NCBI GenBank assembly: GCA_007131525.1
Contig: SLQK01000203.1
Location: 1 to 16,428 of the forward strand
Source of the DNA: Nitriliruptoraceae bacterium
GTDB lineage: Bacteria > Actinomycetota > Nitriliruptoria > Nitriliruptorales > Nitriliruptoraceae
DNA length: 16,428 bases
Direction of reading: 5' to 3'
Shown: positions 1 through 7,689 of the stretch, piece by piece
Layout of the letters: each line of letters starts with the position of its first letter
How positions within the stretch are numbered: position 1 is the first letter of the stretch
The notes under the pieces: model-generated
The model's database searches: none
Told to the model about the DNA's origin: nothing
What the model saw: the letters and a program-made list of their open reading frames with translations, nothing else
Made by a program: the position numbers and the translations under genes

Positions 1-59
1 CCCCCTGCACCTGACCCGCCGGGCAGCCCACCGCACGACCAGGACGTCTGGAGACACCC

Positions 60-1085
60 GTGGACAAGGACAAGGCCCTCGACCTGGCTCTGGCCAACAT
101 CGAGAAGCAGTTCGGCAAGGGGTCGCTGATGAAGCTCGGCGACACCGTCGGACAGCAGGTCCCGGCGATCCCCACCGGCGCGTTGTCGCTGGACATCGCG
201 TTGGGGGTCGGCGGGCTGCCCCGCGGCCGCGTCGTGGAGATCTACGGCCCGGAGAGCTCCGGGAAGACCACCGTGGCACTCCACGTCATCGCCGAGGCCC
301 AGCGGGCCGGCGGCATCGCCGCCTTCATCGACGCCGAGCACGCGCTCGATCCGACCTACGCCCAGGCGCTGGGCGTGGACATCAACGAGCTCCTGGTCTC
401 GCAGCCGGACACGGGGGAGCAGGCTCTCGAGATCGCCGACATGCTGGTCCGCTCCGCCGCGGTGGACGTCATCGTGGTGGACTCGGTCGCAGCGCTCACC
501 CCACGGGCGGAGATCGAGGGGGAGATGGGCGACAGCCACGTCGGGCTGCAGGCCCGGTTGATGTCCCAGGCCCTGCGCAAGCTGTCGGGGTCGCTGAAGC
601 GGTCCAACACCACCGCGGTGTTCATCAACCAGCTCCGTGAGAAGATCGGGGTGATGTTCGGGTCCCCGGAGACGACCCCGGGCGGTCGGGCCCTGAAGTT
701 CTACTCCTCGGTGCGCCTCGACGTCCGCAGGATCGAGACGCTCAAGGACGGCACCGATGCGGTGGGCAACCGGGTCCGGGTCAAGGTGGTCAAGAACAAG
801 GTCGCCCCGCCGTTCCGCCAGGCCGAGTTCGACATCATCTACGGCGAGGGCATCTCCAAGGAGGGGTCGTTGATCGACGTCGGGGTGGAGGAGGCCATCA
901 TCCGCAAGTCGGGTGCGTGGTACACCTACGACGGTGAGCAGCTCGGTCAGGGCAAGGAGAAGGCTCGGCTGTTCCTGAAGGAGAACCTCGACATCGCCCA
1001 GGAGATCGAGAAGAAGGTCAAGGAGAAGCTGGGTCTCGATCCGTTGGCAGCTGACGGCACCGATGCCCTGCTCGAGGAGGGGTGA
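60..1085 (+). CDS. recA: RecA recombinase
   Basis: RecA is the ATP-dependent DNA strand-exchange protein. Its filament on single-stranded DNA also triggers LexA self-cleavage. The product is 341 residues, a normal length. Visible features are the Walker A motif GPESSGKTT (63-71), the catalytic Glu in DAEHAL (91-96), Walker B VIVVD (137-141), the L2 DNA-binding loop beginning INQLREKIG (189-197), and an acidic C-terminal tail. The start is GTG at 60, with GGAG about 6 bases upstream, and gives the expected N-terminus. The stop overlaps recX by 4 bases, so the two are translationally coupled. The 59 bases before the gene contain no GAACnnnnGTTC box, so any SOS operator for recA lies outside the window. 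There is no sign of an intein. Confidence 0.98.
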   Translation: MDKDKALDLALANIEKQFGKGSLMKLGDTVGQQVPAIPTGALSLDIALGVGGLPRGRVVEIYGPESSGKTTVALHVIAEAQRAGGIAAFIDAEHALDPTYAQALGVDINELLVSQPDTGEQALEIADMLVRSAAVDVIVVDSVAALTPRAEIEGEMGDSHVGLQARLMSQALRKLSGSLKRSNTTAVFINQLREKIGVMFGSPETTPGGRALKFYSSVRLDVRRIETLKDGTDAVGNRVRVKVVKNKVAPPFRQAEFDIIYGEGISKEGSLIDVGVEEAIIRKSGAWYTYDGEQLGQGKEKARLFLKENLDIAQEIEKKVKEKLGLDPLAADGTDALLEEG

Positions 1086-1864
1086 GCGTGCCGGCTGGGG
1101 CGACGCCCTTCCGGGATGCCGAGGCCTGGCTGGCTGAGCGCGGTGTCGCCAGGGAGCCGATCCGCGTCGAGCCGGCTGCGCCGCCCGCGGGCACCGACGA
1201 TCCGGGCGGTGCCGATCCGGGCGGTGCCGATCCGGGCCCCAGGGGGGTGCCGGTGGCGGGAGACCTCACCGAGGTGCGGCCACGGGAAGCGTTACGGGTC
1301 GCGCAGCAAGCCGCTGCGGACGCCGCAACCGTCGAAGCCGAGCGCGCTGCCGCCCCGACCACTGCGGCCGGCTTGGAGGACGAGGTCGCACGCGCCGTCG
1401 CCTTCGTCCGCCGCTCCACCACCGCTGCCCCGCAGGCCGAGGGGCGTGTGAGAGACAAGCTCGCGGAGCGCGGCCACGCCGCGACGGTCATCGACCTCGC
1501 GCTCAGCCAGGCACGCCGGGAGCGGCTGGTCGATGACGCCGCGATGGTGGGCGCGCTCGTGGAGGAGAAGCGGCGGGCCGGCCACGCCCCGGCCCGGATC
1601 CGACGCGACCTCCGGGCCCGGGGGTTCGAGGATGAGGTGCTCGACCCGGCCCTGGCGGCGGCCGAGGCCGAGGACCAGGAGGCTGCGGCGTTCGCCGTGG
1701 CGGCCGAGCGCGCGGCACGGCTCACCGCGGCACCGGTCGAGACCGCGTACCGCCGCGTCGCCGCCCATGTCGCGCGTCGTGGTTACCCGGAAGCTCTGGC
1801 GCGCAAGGTGGCGCGGGCGGCGGTGTTCGCCGCCCGGGAGGACGCACGCACCGCGGGGCGGTGA
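1082..1864 (+). CDS. recX: RecX, regulator of RecA
   Basis: RecX binds RecA filaments and limits their extension and activity. The GTG start overlaps the recA stop (GTGA) and is preceded by GAGGAGGGG at the end of recA. The 260-residue product has two parts. Residues 1 to about 95 are a low-complexity, Ala/Pro/Gly-rich extension that includes a DPGGA repeat (residues 40-52). Residues from about 98 to 250 form the helical RecX domain, recognisable from FVRRSTTAAPQAEGRVRDKL, then RERLVDDAAMVGALVEEKR and ARIRRDLRARGFEDEVLDPAL. The N-terminal extension is longer than in short RecX proteins, but such tails are common in actinobacteria. Position directly after recA strongly supports the call. Confidence 0.93.
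   Translation: MSVPAGATPFRDAEAWLAERGVAREPIRVEPAAPPAGTDDPGGADPGGADPGPRGVPVAGDLTEVRPREALRVAQQAAADAATVEAERAAAPTTAAGLEDEVARAVAFVRRSTTAAPQAEGRVRDKLAERGHAATVIDLALSQARRERLVDDAAMVGALVEEKRRAGHAPARIRRDLRARGFEDEVLDPALAAAEAEDQEAAAFAVAAERAARLTAAPVETAYRRVAAHVARRGYPEALARKVARAAVFAAREDARTAGR
1199..1237 (+). repeat. 15-bp tandem repeat inside recX
   Basis: The unit GATCCGGGCGGTGCC occurs twice perfectly (1199-1213, 1214-1228) and then as a partial 9-base copy. It encodes DPGGA-DPGGA-DPG in the disordered N-terminal part of RecX. Because the unit is a multiple of three, copy-number change would keep the frame. Confidence 0.9.
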
Positions 1865-1909
1865 GCCGTCGCCGGTCGGGCCGCTGTGGGTCGCACGGCA
1901 GCCTCCGGG

Positions 1910-1915
1910 TAGCCT
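1910..1915 (+). promoter_or_regulatory. Putative -10 element (TAGCCT)
   Basis: TAGCCT fits the actinobacterial TAnnnT -10 consensus. It lies 46 bases downstream of recX and 37 bases before the ATG of the small membrane protein gene. The surrounding 12-mer GGGTAGCCTGCG (1907-1918) recurs exactly upstream of miaB at 5945-5956. No clear -35 is visible. Confidence 0.45.
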
Positions 1916-1952
1916 GCGGGCAGCGAGCGCGCGTATGGAGTGCGGAGGCCTC

Positions 1953-2234
1953 ATGAACCTGCTGCAGACGTGGTTGTTGATCGGGGTGCCGGGTCTGGTG
2001 CTCGCCGGCACGATGTTCGTCGGTCGGTCGCGGCTGCGGGCGCTCCTCGGCTTCCTGGTCCTCGCGGCGCTGGTCGTGGTGTTCGTCCTGACGCCTGGTG
2101 GCGGTCCGTCGGCAGCGGTCGTGGGCGCCGTCGGTCTCGCGGCTGTGGCGACCGGTCGTGGCAGCCATCTCGATGACGAGCAGTCGGAGCATCACGAGCA
2201 GCGGCGCCGCTACACCACCGCCGCCGACCAGTGA
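1953..2234 (+). CDS. Small membrane protein of unknown function
   Basis: I do not recognise this 93-residue protein with confidence. It has hydrophobic stretches at about residues 4-24, 28-47 and 53-68, separated by the basic loop GRSRLR. It ends in a soluble tail rich in Glu, His and Arg (70-93). The ATG at 1953 has GGAGG four bases upstream; an in-frame ATG at 1935 would add six residues but lacks a ribosome site. It ends 48 bases before the NSS transporter start and is on the same strand, so it is probably the first gene of that operon. It might be an accessory subunit of the transporter, but nothing in the sequence proves this. Third codon positions are GC-rich, supporting a real gene. 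Confidence 0.75.
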   Translation: MNLLQTWLLIGVPGLVLAGTMFVGRSRLRALLGFLVLAALVVVFVLTPGGGPSAAVVGAVGLAAVATGRGSHLDDEQSEHHEQRRRYTTAADQ

Positions 2235-2270
2235 GCGCCACGTCGCCGCTGACCGGCAGCGACCCGACTG

Positions 2271-2276
2271 AGGGAG
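2271..2276 (+). promoter_or_regulatory. Ribosome binding site for the transporter (decides an ATC start)
   Basis: AGGGAG at 2271-2276 stands six bases before the codon ATC at 2283. No ATG, GTG or TTG occurs in this frame between the stop at 2250-2252 and a GTG at 2382 that falls inside a conserved transmembrane motif. The site therefore points to initiation at ATC. Confidence 0.65.
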
Positions 2277-2282
2277 CAGGAC

Positions 2283-3851
2283 ATCAGCGAGGGTCGTGAG
2301 CAGTGGGGGACCCGCCTGGGGTTCCTGCTCGCCGCGATCGGCTCCGCGATCGGCCTCGGCAACATCTGGCGGTTCCCCTACGTGGCGTGGGAGAACGGCG
2401 GCGGAGCCTTCTTCGTCCCGTACCTGTTCGCGCTGTTCACCGCCGGTATCCCGCTCCTCGTGCTCGAGTACAGCCTGGGCCACCGGTTCCGCGGCAGCGC
2501 CCCGCTGACCCTGCGGCGGCTCCACCGGCGTGCCGAGTGGATCGGGTGGTGGCAGGTCATCGTGTGCTTCGTGATCGCCAGCTACTACGCGGTCGTGATC
2601 GCGTGGGCCGCCGGCTACGCGTGGTTCTCCCTCGGAACCCGCTGGGGCGACGATCCCGAGGCGTTCTTCTTCGACGACTACCTCGGTGTCACCGCGGCCG
2701 GCACCTTCGGTGGCGTCCGCCTCGGCGTGCTGCTCCCGCTCGTGCTCGTGTGGGGGGTCACGCTCACGGTGCTCATCAGCGGGGTGCGCCGGGGCATCGA
2801 GCGGGCGAACCGGCTGCTGATCCCGCTGCTGGTCGGGATGTTCCTGGTCATCGTGGTCAGGGCCGTGACCCTCGAGGGCGCAGCACTGGGCCTGGACTCC
2901 CTGTTCCGTCCCGACTGGGCGTCCATCGGCGACGCGTCGGTGTGGGTGGCGGCCTACGGGCAGATCTTCTTCTCCCTGTCCATCGGCTTCGCCATCATGA
3001 TCACCTACGCGAGCTACCTCCCTCGCGACGGTGACCTCACCGGCAACGCGTTCATCGCCGGGTTCTCCAACGCGTCCTTCGAGCTGCTGGCGGGGATCGG
3101 TGTCTTCGCGGCCATCGGTTTCCTGGCGACCTCGGCGCAGGTCGGTGTCGACGAGGTGGCACGGGACGGCATCGGCCTGGCGTTCGTGGTCTTCCCCGAG
3201 ATCATCTCGCAGCTACCGGGCCCATCGAGCGTGTTCGGCGTCCTGTTCTTCGGCTCGCTGGTACTGGCGGGGACCTCGTCGCTGATCTCGGTGAGCCAGA
3301 CCTACGTGGCAGCCATCGAGGACAAGTTCTCCCTCTCCCGCCGGAGTGCGGCCGTGATCGCCGGTGGCGGGACGGCGCTCGTCTCGCTCGTCTACGCCAC
3401 CGGCGGCGGCATCAACACCCTTGACGTGGTGGACCGGTTCATCAACAGCTTCGGTGTCGCGGCGGTCGCCCTCGTGGAGGTGGTCGTGGTCGCATGGCTG
3501 GTCCGGGAACTGCGGGAGCTCCGGTCCCATGCGAACGCCGTGTCGGATCTGCGGCTGGGGTGGTGGTGGATCGCGGCGCTGGCCGTCGTCACCCCAGCGG
3601 TGCTCGGGTGGATGACGCTGGACAACCTGCGGACCGAGCTGTCGGCCCCCTACGGTGGCTACGCCTGGACGTTCCTGCTGGGCTTCGGCTGGGGGGTGGC
3701 GCTGCTCGCCCTGGTGGTCGGGGTCGCCCTGTCCCTGCTGCGCTGGCCCGCGACGGTGTCACTGCAGCCGATGCCGGTCAGCACCGAGGATCCGGGCCGG
3801 GGAGCTGCGCCACCGGGGAACGACGAGCCCGAGGAACGGAGCGCCCCATGA
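2283..3851 (+). CDS. metP: Na+-dependent amino-acid transporter, NSS family (MetP-like)
   Basis: This is a neurotransmitter:sodium symporter family protein, which imports amino acids with Na+ across the cytoplasmic membrane. Read from ATC at 2283 it has 522 residues and begins (M)SEGREQWGTRLGF, the usual NSS N-terminus. TM1 carries the signature GSAIGLGNIWRFPY (about 20-33), with the unwound Na+/substrate site, followed by ENGGGAFFVPYL. About 11-12 hydrophobic segments follow, including SVWVAAYGQIFFSLSIGFA (TM6 region) and GVLFFGSLVLAGTSSLIS (TM8 region, with Ser residues typical of the Na2 site). The C-terminal tail is charged. The downstream metS-like gene starts at the stop codon (ATGA overlap), as in the Corynebacterium MetPS methionine/alanine importer. 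That supports the MetP assignment, though the substrate is inferred. The first 33 residues cannot be reached from any standard start codon. Confidence 0.9.
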   Translation: MSEGREQWGTRLGFLLAAIGSAIGLGNIWRFPYVAWENGGGAFFVPYLFALFTAGIPLLVLEYSLGHRFRGSAPLTLRRLHRRAEWIGWWQVIVCFVIASYYAVVIAWAAGYAWFSLGTRWGDDPEAFFFDDYLGVTAAGTFGGVRLGVLLPLVLVWGVTLTVLISGVRRGIERANRLLIPLLVGMFLVIVVRAVTLEGAALGLDSLFRPDWASIGDASVWVAAYGQIFFSLSIGFAIMITYASYLPRDGDLTGNAFIAGFSNASFELLAGIGVFAAIGFLATSAQVGVDEVARDGIGLAFVVFPEIISQLPGPSSVFGVLFFGSLVLAGTSSLISVSQTYVAAIEDKFSLSRRSAAVIAGGGTALVSLVYATGGGINTLDVVDRFINSFGVAAVALVEVVVVAWLVRELRELRSHANAVSDLRLGWWWIAALAVVTPAVLGWMTLDNLRTELSAPYGGYAWTFLLGFGWGVALLALVVGVALSLLRWPATVSLQPMPVSTEDPGRGAAPPGNDEPEERSAP

Positions 3852-3979
3852 GCACCGCAGCGATCGTCACCATGGTCGTCGGTATGGCCGCCATCTGGGG
3901 TGGTCTGGCCGTCAGCGTGGTGCTGACCCTCACCCGCTCCCGGCGGCGGGAGCAGCAGGGGGAGCGTTCGGCTCGCTGA
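3848..3979 (+). CDS. metS: MetS-like small subunit of the NSS transporter
   Basis: The product is 43 residues: one transmembrane helix (about 4-28, AAIVTMVVGMAAIWGGLAVSV within it) followed by a basic tail, RSRRREQQGERSAR. This is the size and form of the MetS small subunit known to be required with MetP in Corynebacterium glutamicum. Its ATG overlaps the metP stop (ATGA), indicating translational coupling. The last 50 bases overlap, on the opposite strand, the end of the histidine kinase gene. Confidence 0.82.
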   Translation: MSTAAIVTMVVGMAAIWGGLAVSVVLTLTRSRRREQQGERSAR

Positions 3980-5780
3980 CAGCCGGCAGTCGCACCACGA
4001 TCCGCGTGCCGCCGAGCGGGGCATCGGTGATCGTGAGGGTCCCACCGTGACGCGCGACCACCCTCGCCGCGATCGGGAGGCCGAGACCCGACCCCCGTCG
4101 GTTCTCCGATGCGGCACCGCGGAAGAAGGGCTCCAGCGCCGCGGCGCGCTCCTCCTCGGGGATCCCGGGCCCGGCGTCGTCGACGTACAGCTCCACGTGG
4201 TCCTCGTGGCTCCGCGCCGCGACCTCGATGCGGGGACCTTCCTCCGGACGGTGGTAGCTGGCGGCGTTGGACAGCAGGTTCGTCACGACGTGGTCCAGCA
4301 GGCCCCGGTCGCCCGCGACCGTCGGTAGTGGCCCCCTGGTCAGCTCCTCGTCGAGGCCGAGCTGCTCGGTCGCGGTGTCGACCACCTGCTCGAGGTCGAC
4401 CGGACGCAGATCGAGCGGCGCACCGCTCGCCCGGATCAGCACGAGCAGGTCGTCGATCAGGCGCTCCAGTCGACCTGCAGCGGCAGCACCGCGCTCGATG
4501 AGCAGCTCCTGCTGGGCGTCGTCGCTGATCCGTCCGCTCCCCAGCAGGTCGAAGATCCCCCGCAGACTGGTGAGCGGTTTGGCGAGGTCGTGTGCCATCG
4601 CGTGGGTCAGCAGCTCCAGGTCCGCGTACCGCCGCTCGAGGTCGGCCCGGTCACGCTCGAGCGCCGCCTGCCGCTCGCCGACGGAGGTCGCCATCGCGTT
4701 GAACGCGGCCGCGAGCTCGCCGAGCTCACCGGGCGCGGTCGCGTCCGCCTCGGTCGCCGCGTCCCCGACGGCGAAGGACCGCACCGCCGTCTCCAGCGAC
4801 CGCACCGGGCCGGTGATCCACCTCGCTGCGAGGACGGCCAACAGGACAGCCAGCAGGGCGACGGCGAGGCTGGCGACCCACAGGCTGCGGGTCAGCTCCC
4901 GCGCGGGCGCGGCCAGGACGGCTCTGTCGACGCTGACGGTGACACCCCAGTCGGGTCCAGCGAGGTACCGCGTCGCCGCGACGACCTCTCCGCCCCCGTC
5001 GTCGGACGCGCCGGTGAGCAGGCGTTCCTCGCCCCGCAGCGCGATGGCCCCGGGGGTGTCTGCTGTCCCCGTCGGCTCGACGCAGTCACCGCCGTCGCCG
5101 TCGGGGGCCGCGAGCAGCGGCTCGGGTGCGCCGTCGGGTCCCCGCACGTGCACGCAGGTCCGGGTCCCGCGGTCCTCGCCGCCGGTGAGCAGCGCCGCGA
5201 CCGGCGCGAGGTCGAGCTCGAGCACCGCAGCCCCGATCGGGGTGTCGTCGAGCACCAGGGGGCTGGCGATCAGCCACTGGCGGGCCTCAGCAGCGCCGGT
5301 CGTCGCATGGGACGTGCTGCCTGAGGCCGCGAGGTCGAGGTCGGCGACGATCCCCGCGACCACCGGAGGCGTCGGATCGGTGGAGACCACCACCGTCCCG
5401 CTCGCATCGGCCAGGCTGATGTGCAGGACCTGCGGCGTCGAGGCCTGGGCGTCGCGCAGGATGGTCTCCAGTCGGGTGAGGTTGGTGCGGTCACCGGCGA
5501 GGACCTCGGCGAGGTCGAGCCGGAGCTGGGTCCGGCTCGCCACCAGCCGGGCTGCGGTCATCGGCGCCGCGCTGATGAGCTCCAGCCGGGCGGTCTGGGC
5601 GTCGGCGAGCGCATCGAGGTCGGCGAGGAGTCGGTCCGTGAGCGCACGTTCCTGGGTGCCGAGTACGACGACCGACAGGAGCGCGAGCGGCAGCAGGCCA
5701 GCCGCCAACAGCACGAGCGTGACCGGCCACACGAGCCCGCGACGGCGCCCTCCTGACCGCTGTTCGTGCTGCCCGCCCAC
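3930..5780 (-). CDS. Sensor histidine kinase (orphan) with extracytoplasmic sensor domain
   Basis: This 616-residue membrane kinase should autophosphorylate on His and pass phosphate to a response regulator, but none is encoded in the window. Order of parts: TM1 (about 17-41); a large extracytoplasmic region (about 42-298), probably a Cache-like sensor fold; TM2 (about 299-320); HAMP (about 321-375); a short coiled coil; and a HisKA domain with AHDLAKPLTSL, phospho-acceptor His397. The HATPase domain shows an N box NLLSNAASYH (501-510), G1 DDAGPGIP (534-541) and G2 GSGLGLPI (563-570). The LELLTHAMAHDL pattern resembles phytochrome-type HisKA. Two extracytoplasmic Cys (about 209 and 233) could form a disulfide. 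The GTG start at 5780 is preceded by a G-rich stretch. The ligand is unknown. The last ~16 residues are a Pro/Ala tail overlapping metS. Confidence 0.92.
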   Translation of the reverse strand: MGGQHEQRSGGRRRGLVWPVTLVLLAAGLLPLALLSVVVLGTQERALTDRLLADLDALADAQTARLELISAAPMTAARLVASRTQLRLDLAEVLAGDRTNLTRLETILRDAQASTPQVLHISLADASGTVVVSTDPTPPVVAGIVADLDLAASGSTSHATTGAAEARQWLIASPLVLDDTPIGAAVLELDLAPVAALLTGGEDRGTRTCVHVRGPDGAPEPLLAAPDGDGGDCVEPTGTADTPGAIALRGEERLLTGASDDGGGEVVAATRYLAGPDWGVTVSVDRAVLAAPARELTRSLWVASLAVALLAVLLAVLAARWITGPVRSLETAVRSFAVGDAATEADATAPGELGELAAAFNAMATSVGERQAALERDRADLERRYADLELLTHAMAHDLAKPLTSLRGIFDLLGSGRISDDAQQELLIERGAAAAGRLERLIDDLLVLIRASGAPLDLRPVDLEQVVDTATEQLGLDEELTRGPLPTVAGDRGLLDHVVTNLLSNAASYHRPEEGPRIEVAARSHEDHVELYVDDAGPGIPEEERAAALEPFFRGAASENRRGSGLGLPIAARVVARHGGTLTITDAPLGGTRIVVRLPAVSEPNAPPAAPAAGSG

Positions 5781-5864
5781 CTGCCCCCCGAACCGGCTCG
5801 ACGACCCGGATCCTCCGCCGCCCCTCCCGTCGGTGCCGGGCAGCGCGGGACCACACCCGGATCG

Positions 5865-5870
5865 ACCGTA
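5865..5870 (-). promoter_or_regulatory. Possible -10 element for the histidine kinase
   Basis: On the minus strand this reads TACGGT, fitting TAnnnT, about 85 bases before the GTG start of the kinase. No convincing -35 is seen. The rest of the 248-base gap (5781-6028) shows no gene on either strand. Confidence 0.3.
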
Positions 5871-5947
5871 GGCGTCCGACCGCCCAGGCCGGTAGGTGCC
5901 ACCGACCCGACCTCGGTGTGCTCGGGCGAGTGGTGGGGCGCCGTGGG

Positions 5948-5953
5948 TAGCCT
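5948..5953 (+). promoter_or_regulatory. Putative -10 element for miaB
   Basis: TAGCCT is embedded in GGGTAGCCTGCG (5945-5956), the same 12-mer found upstream of the small membrane protein gene at 1907-1918. It is 75 bases before the miaB ATG. No clear -35 is visible. Confidence 0.4.
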
Positions 5954-6028
5954 GCGCGCTCCGGCCCGAGCTGACCGCCGGGCGAGGCAGCGCCGCACCA
6001 CCGGACCGACCCCGACAGCGAGGTAGCC

Positions 6029-7528
6029 ATGACCGAGGCCAGGCCGGGTCGCCGCTACCTGGTGCGCACCTTCGGGTGTCAGATGAACGAGCACGACTCC
6101 GGTCGGGCTGCAGGGGTCCTCGAGAGCCTCGGGTACCGGTCGACCACCTCGGCCGAGGACGCCGACCTGATCCTGCTCAACACCTGCGCGGTCAGGGAGA
6201 ACGCCGACAACAAGCTCTACGGGACGCTCGGGCACCTCAAGGCCACCAAGGAGCGGCGCCGTGCTGCCGGCCAGGATCTGACCATCGTGGTCGGCGGCTG
6301 CCTGGCCCAGAAGGACGGGGCGACGGTCGCCGACCGCGCTCCCTGGGTCGATGTCGTCTACGGCACCCACAACCTGCCCGACCTGCCCAAGCTGCTGGCC
6401 CAGGCGGATTCCGCGGCCGTCCCGGTCGTCGAGCTGATCGAGCAGCTCGAGACCTTCCCCTCGGCGCTGCCGGCCAAGCGGGAGGTCCGGCACCATGCCT
6501 GGGTGTCGATCTCCGTCGGGTGCAACAACAGCTGCACCTTCTGCATCGTCCCGGCGCTGCGCGGTCCCGAGCGCTCCCGCCCCCCGGCCGAGATCGTCGC
6601 CGAGGTCGAGCGCCTGGCGGCCGACGGTGTCATCGAGGTCACCCTGCTGGGGCAGAACGTCAACTCCTACGGCCGCGACCTGTTCGGTGCCAGCCGCTTC
6701 GCCGAGCTCCTGCAGGCGCTGGGGGAGGTCCGTGGGCTCGAGCGGGTGCGGTTCACCTCCCCCCATCCGCGGGACTTCACCGAGGACGTGCTGCTGGCCA
6801 TGGCACGGACGCCGAACGTGATGCCGCATCTGCACCTGCCGCTGCAGTCGGGCTCCGACCGGCTGCTCAGGCTCATGCGGCGCTCCTACCGGCAGCGGCG
6901 GTACCTGTCCTTGGTGGAGCGGACGCGCGAGCTGCTCCCGGACGCCTCGTTGACCACCGACATCATCGTTGGGTTCCCCGGTGAGACCGAGGAGGACTTC
7001 GAGGCGACCCTCGAGGTGGTGGAGCGCGTGCGGTTCGACCAGGCGTTCACCTTCCAGTACTCGCCCCGCCCGGGGACGCCGGCCGCGGAGCTCGTGGCGT
7101 CCTTCGTCCCACCCGAGGTGGTCAGGGACCGCTACGCGCGGCTGGAACCGCTGGTGCGTGCCCACTCCCGGCAGGCCCACGCGCGCCTGGTCGGCACCGA
7201 GCAGGAACTGTTGCTCGAATCGCCCTCGAAGACCGACCCATCCCGCTGGTCGGGACGGACCCGCGGCAACCACCTCGTCCACCTGCCGGCCGCCCCGACC
7301 GGTACCGACGGCGTGCCGGCCTACGCCCCGGGGGATCTGGTGACCGTGCCCATCACCGAGGCCGCGACCAACTACGCCCTCGCCGGCCCGGTCCAGACCG
7401 TGCGGCACACCGATGCCGGGCGTGCGACAGCGGCCGCCATGGCGCGCGGCGAGGGGTGGCGGGACACGACGAGCGGCCCGGCTCCGGGACGCGTCAGCCT
7501 GCCGGTGGTGTCCTCCGGCCGGCACTGA
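6029..7528 (+). CDS. miaB: MiaB, tRNA-2-methylthio-N6-isopentenyladenosine synthase
   Basis: MiaB is a radical-SAM methylthiotransferase that adds a methylthio group at C2 of i6A37 in tRNAs reading codons that start with U. The product is 499 residues. The N-terminal UPF0004 domain has its three cluster cysteines, C17 (TFGCQMN), C53 (NTCAVREN) and C91 (VGGCLAQ). The radical-SAM domain has C165-NNS-C169-TF-C172. LLGQNVNSYG, LHLPLQSGSDRLLRLMRR and DIIVGFPGETEEDFE are MiaB hallmarks. A TRAM RNA-binding domain occupies roughly 390-460, followed by a short variable tail. The ATG at 6029 has GAGGT upstream. It acts after MiaA, encoded at 8692 on the same strand. The rhodopsin gene lies between the two. 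Confidence 0.97.
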   Translation: MTEARPGRRYLVRTFGCQMNEHDSGRAAGVLESLGYRSTTSAEDADLILLNTCAVRENADNKLYGTLGHLKATKERRRAAGQDLTIVVGGCLAQKDGATVADRAPWVDVVYGTHNLPDLPKLLAQADSAAVPVVELIEQLETFPSALPAKREVRHHAWVSISVGCNNSCTFCIVPALRGPERSRPPAEIVAEVERLAADGVIEVTLLGQNVNSYGRDLFGASRFAELLQALGEVRGLERVRFTSPHPRDFTEDVLLAMARTPNVMPHLHLPLQSGSDRLLRLMRRSYRQRRYLSLVERTRELLPDASLTTDIIVGFPGETEEDFEATLEVVERVRFDQAFTFQYSPRPGTPAAELVASFVPPEVVRDRYARLEPLVRAHSRQAHARLVGTEQELLLESPSKTDPSRWSGRTRGNHLVHLPAAPTGTDGVPAYAPGDLVTVPITEAATNYALAGPVQTVRHTDAGRATAAAMARGEGWRDTTSGPAPGRVSLPVVSSGRH

Positions 7529-7544
7529 GCCGGCTCCCGGCCGC

Positions 7545-7566
7545 GCCGCCGATACGCGACGGCGGC
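7545..7566. terminator. Hairpin after miaB
   Basis: A perfect 7-bp inverted repeat (GCCGCCG / CGGCGGC) flanks an 8-base loop, starting 17 bases after the miaB stop. There is no T-run, which is common for actinobacterial terminators. It is likely the end of the miaB transcript. Confidence 0.5.
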
Positions 7567-7610
7567 AGCCGCGAATAGGGGTCGTGAGACGACGGGGGTG
7601 CGGGCCCCGA

Positions 7611-7628
7611 GCGACCCCCATGGGTCGC
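7611..7628. repeat. Inverted repeat upstream of the rhodopsin gene
   Basis: GCGACCC-CCAT-GGGTCGC is a perfect 7-bp inverted repeat with a 4-base loop, 61 bases before the rhodopsin GTG. It could be an operator for rhodopsin control or a second terminator for miaB. A TTGACG (-35-like) lies 15 bases downstream at 7644-7649, which favours an operator slightly. No matching -10 is clear. Confidence 0.5.
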
Positions 7629-7689
7629 GTCCCAGACGCGGAGTTGACGGACCGTTCACGTCCCCGACCGCCGTCCGAAGGAGCCGCCC

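Noticed and set aside
1116..1451. Second plus-strand frame inside recX
   Set aside because: Out-of-frame shadow rich in Arg/Ser/Pro with no ribosome site; RecX motifs are in the other frame.
2296..2508. Short plus-strand frame starting at GTG 2296, as a possible start for the transporter
   Set aside because: It is in the wrong frame for the NSS protein and encodes Ser/Arg-rich noise. A frameshift is less likely than an ATC start because the correct frame already continues back to 2283 with the expected residues.
4267..5871. Plus-strand frame of about 534 codons over the histidine kinase
   Set aside because: Ser/Arg-rich shadow of the kinase gene; the minus-strand frame has all the HisKA and HATPase motifs.
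5558..7621. Minus-strand frame of about 687 codons
   Set aside because: It is antisense to miaB and in a different frame from the histidine kinase; no domain is visible.
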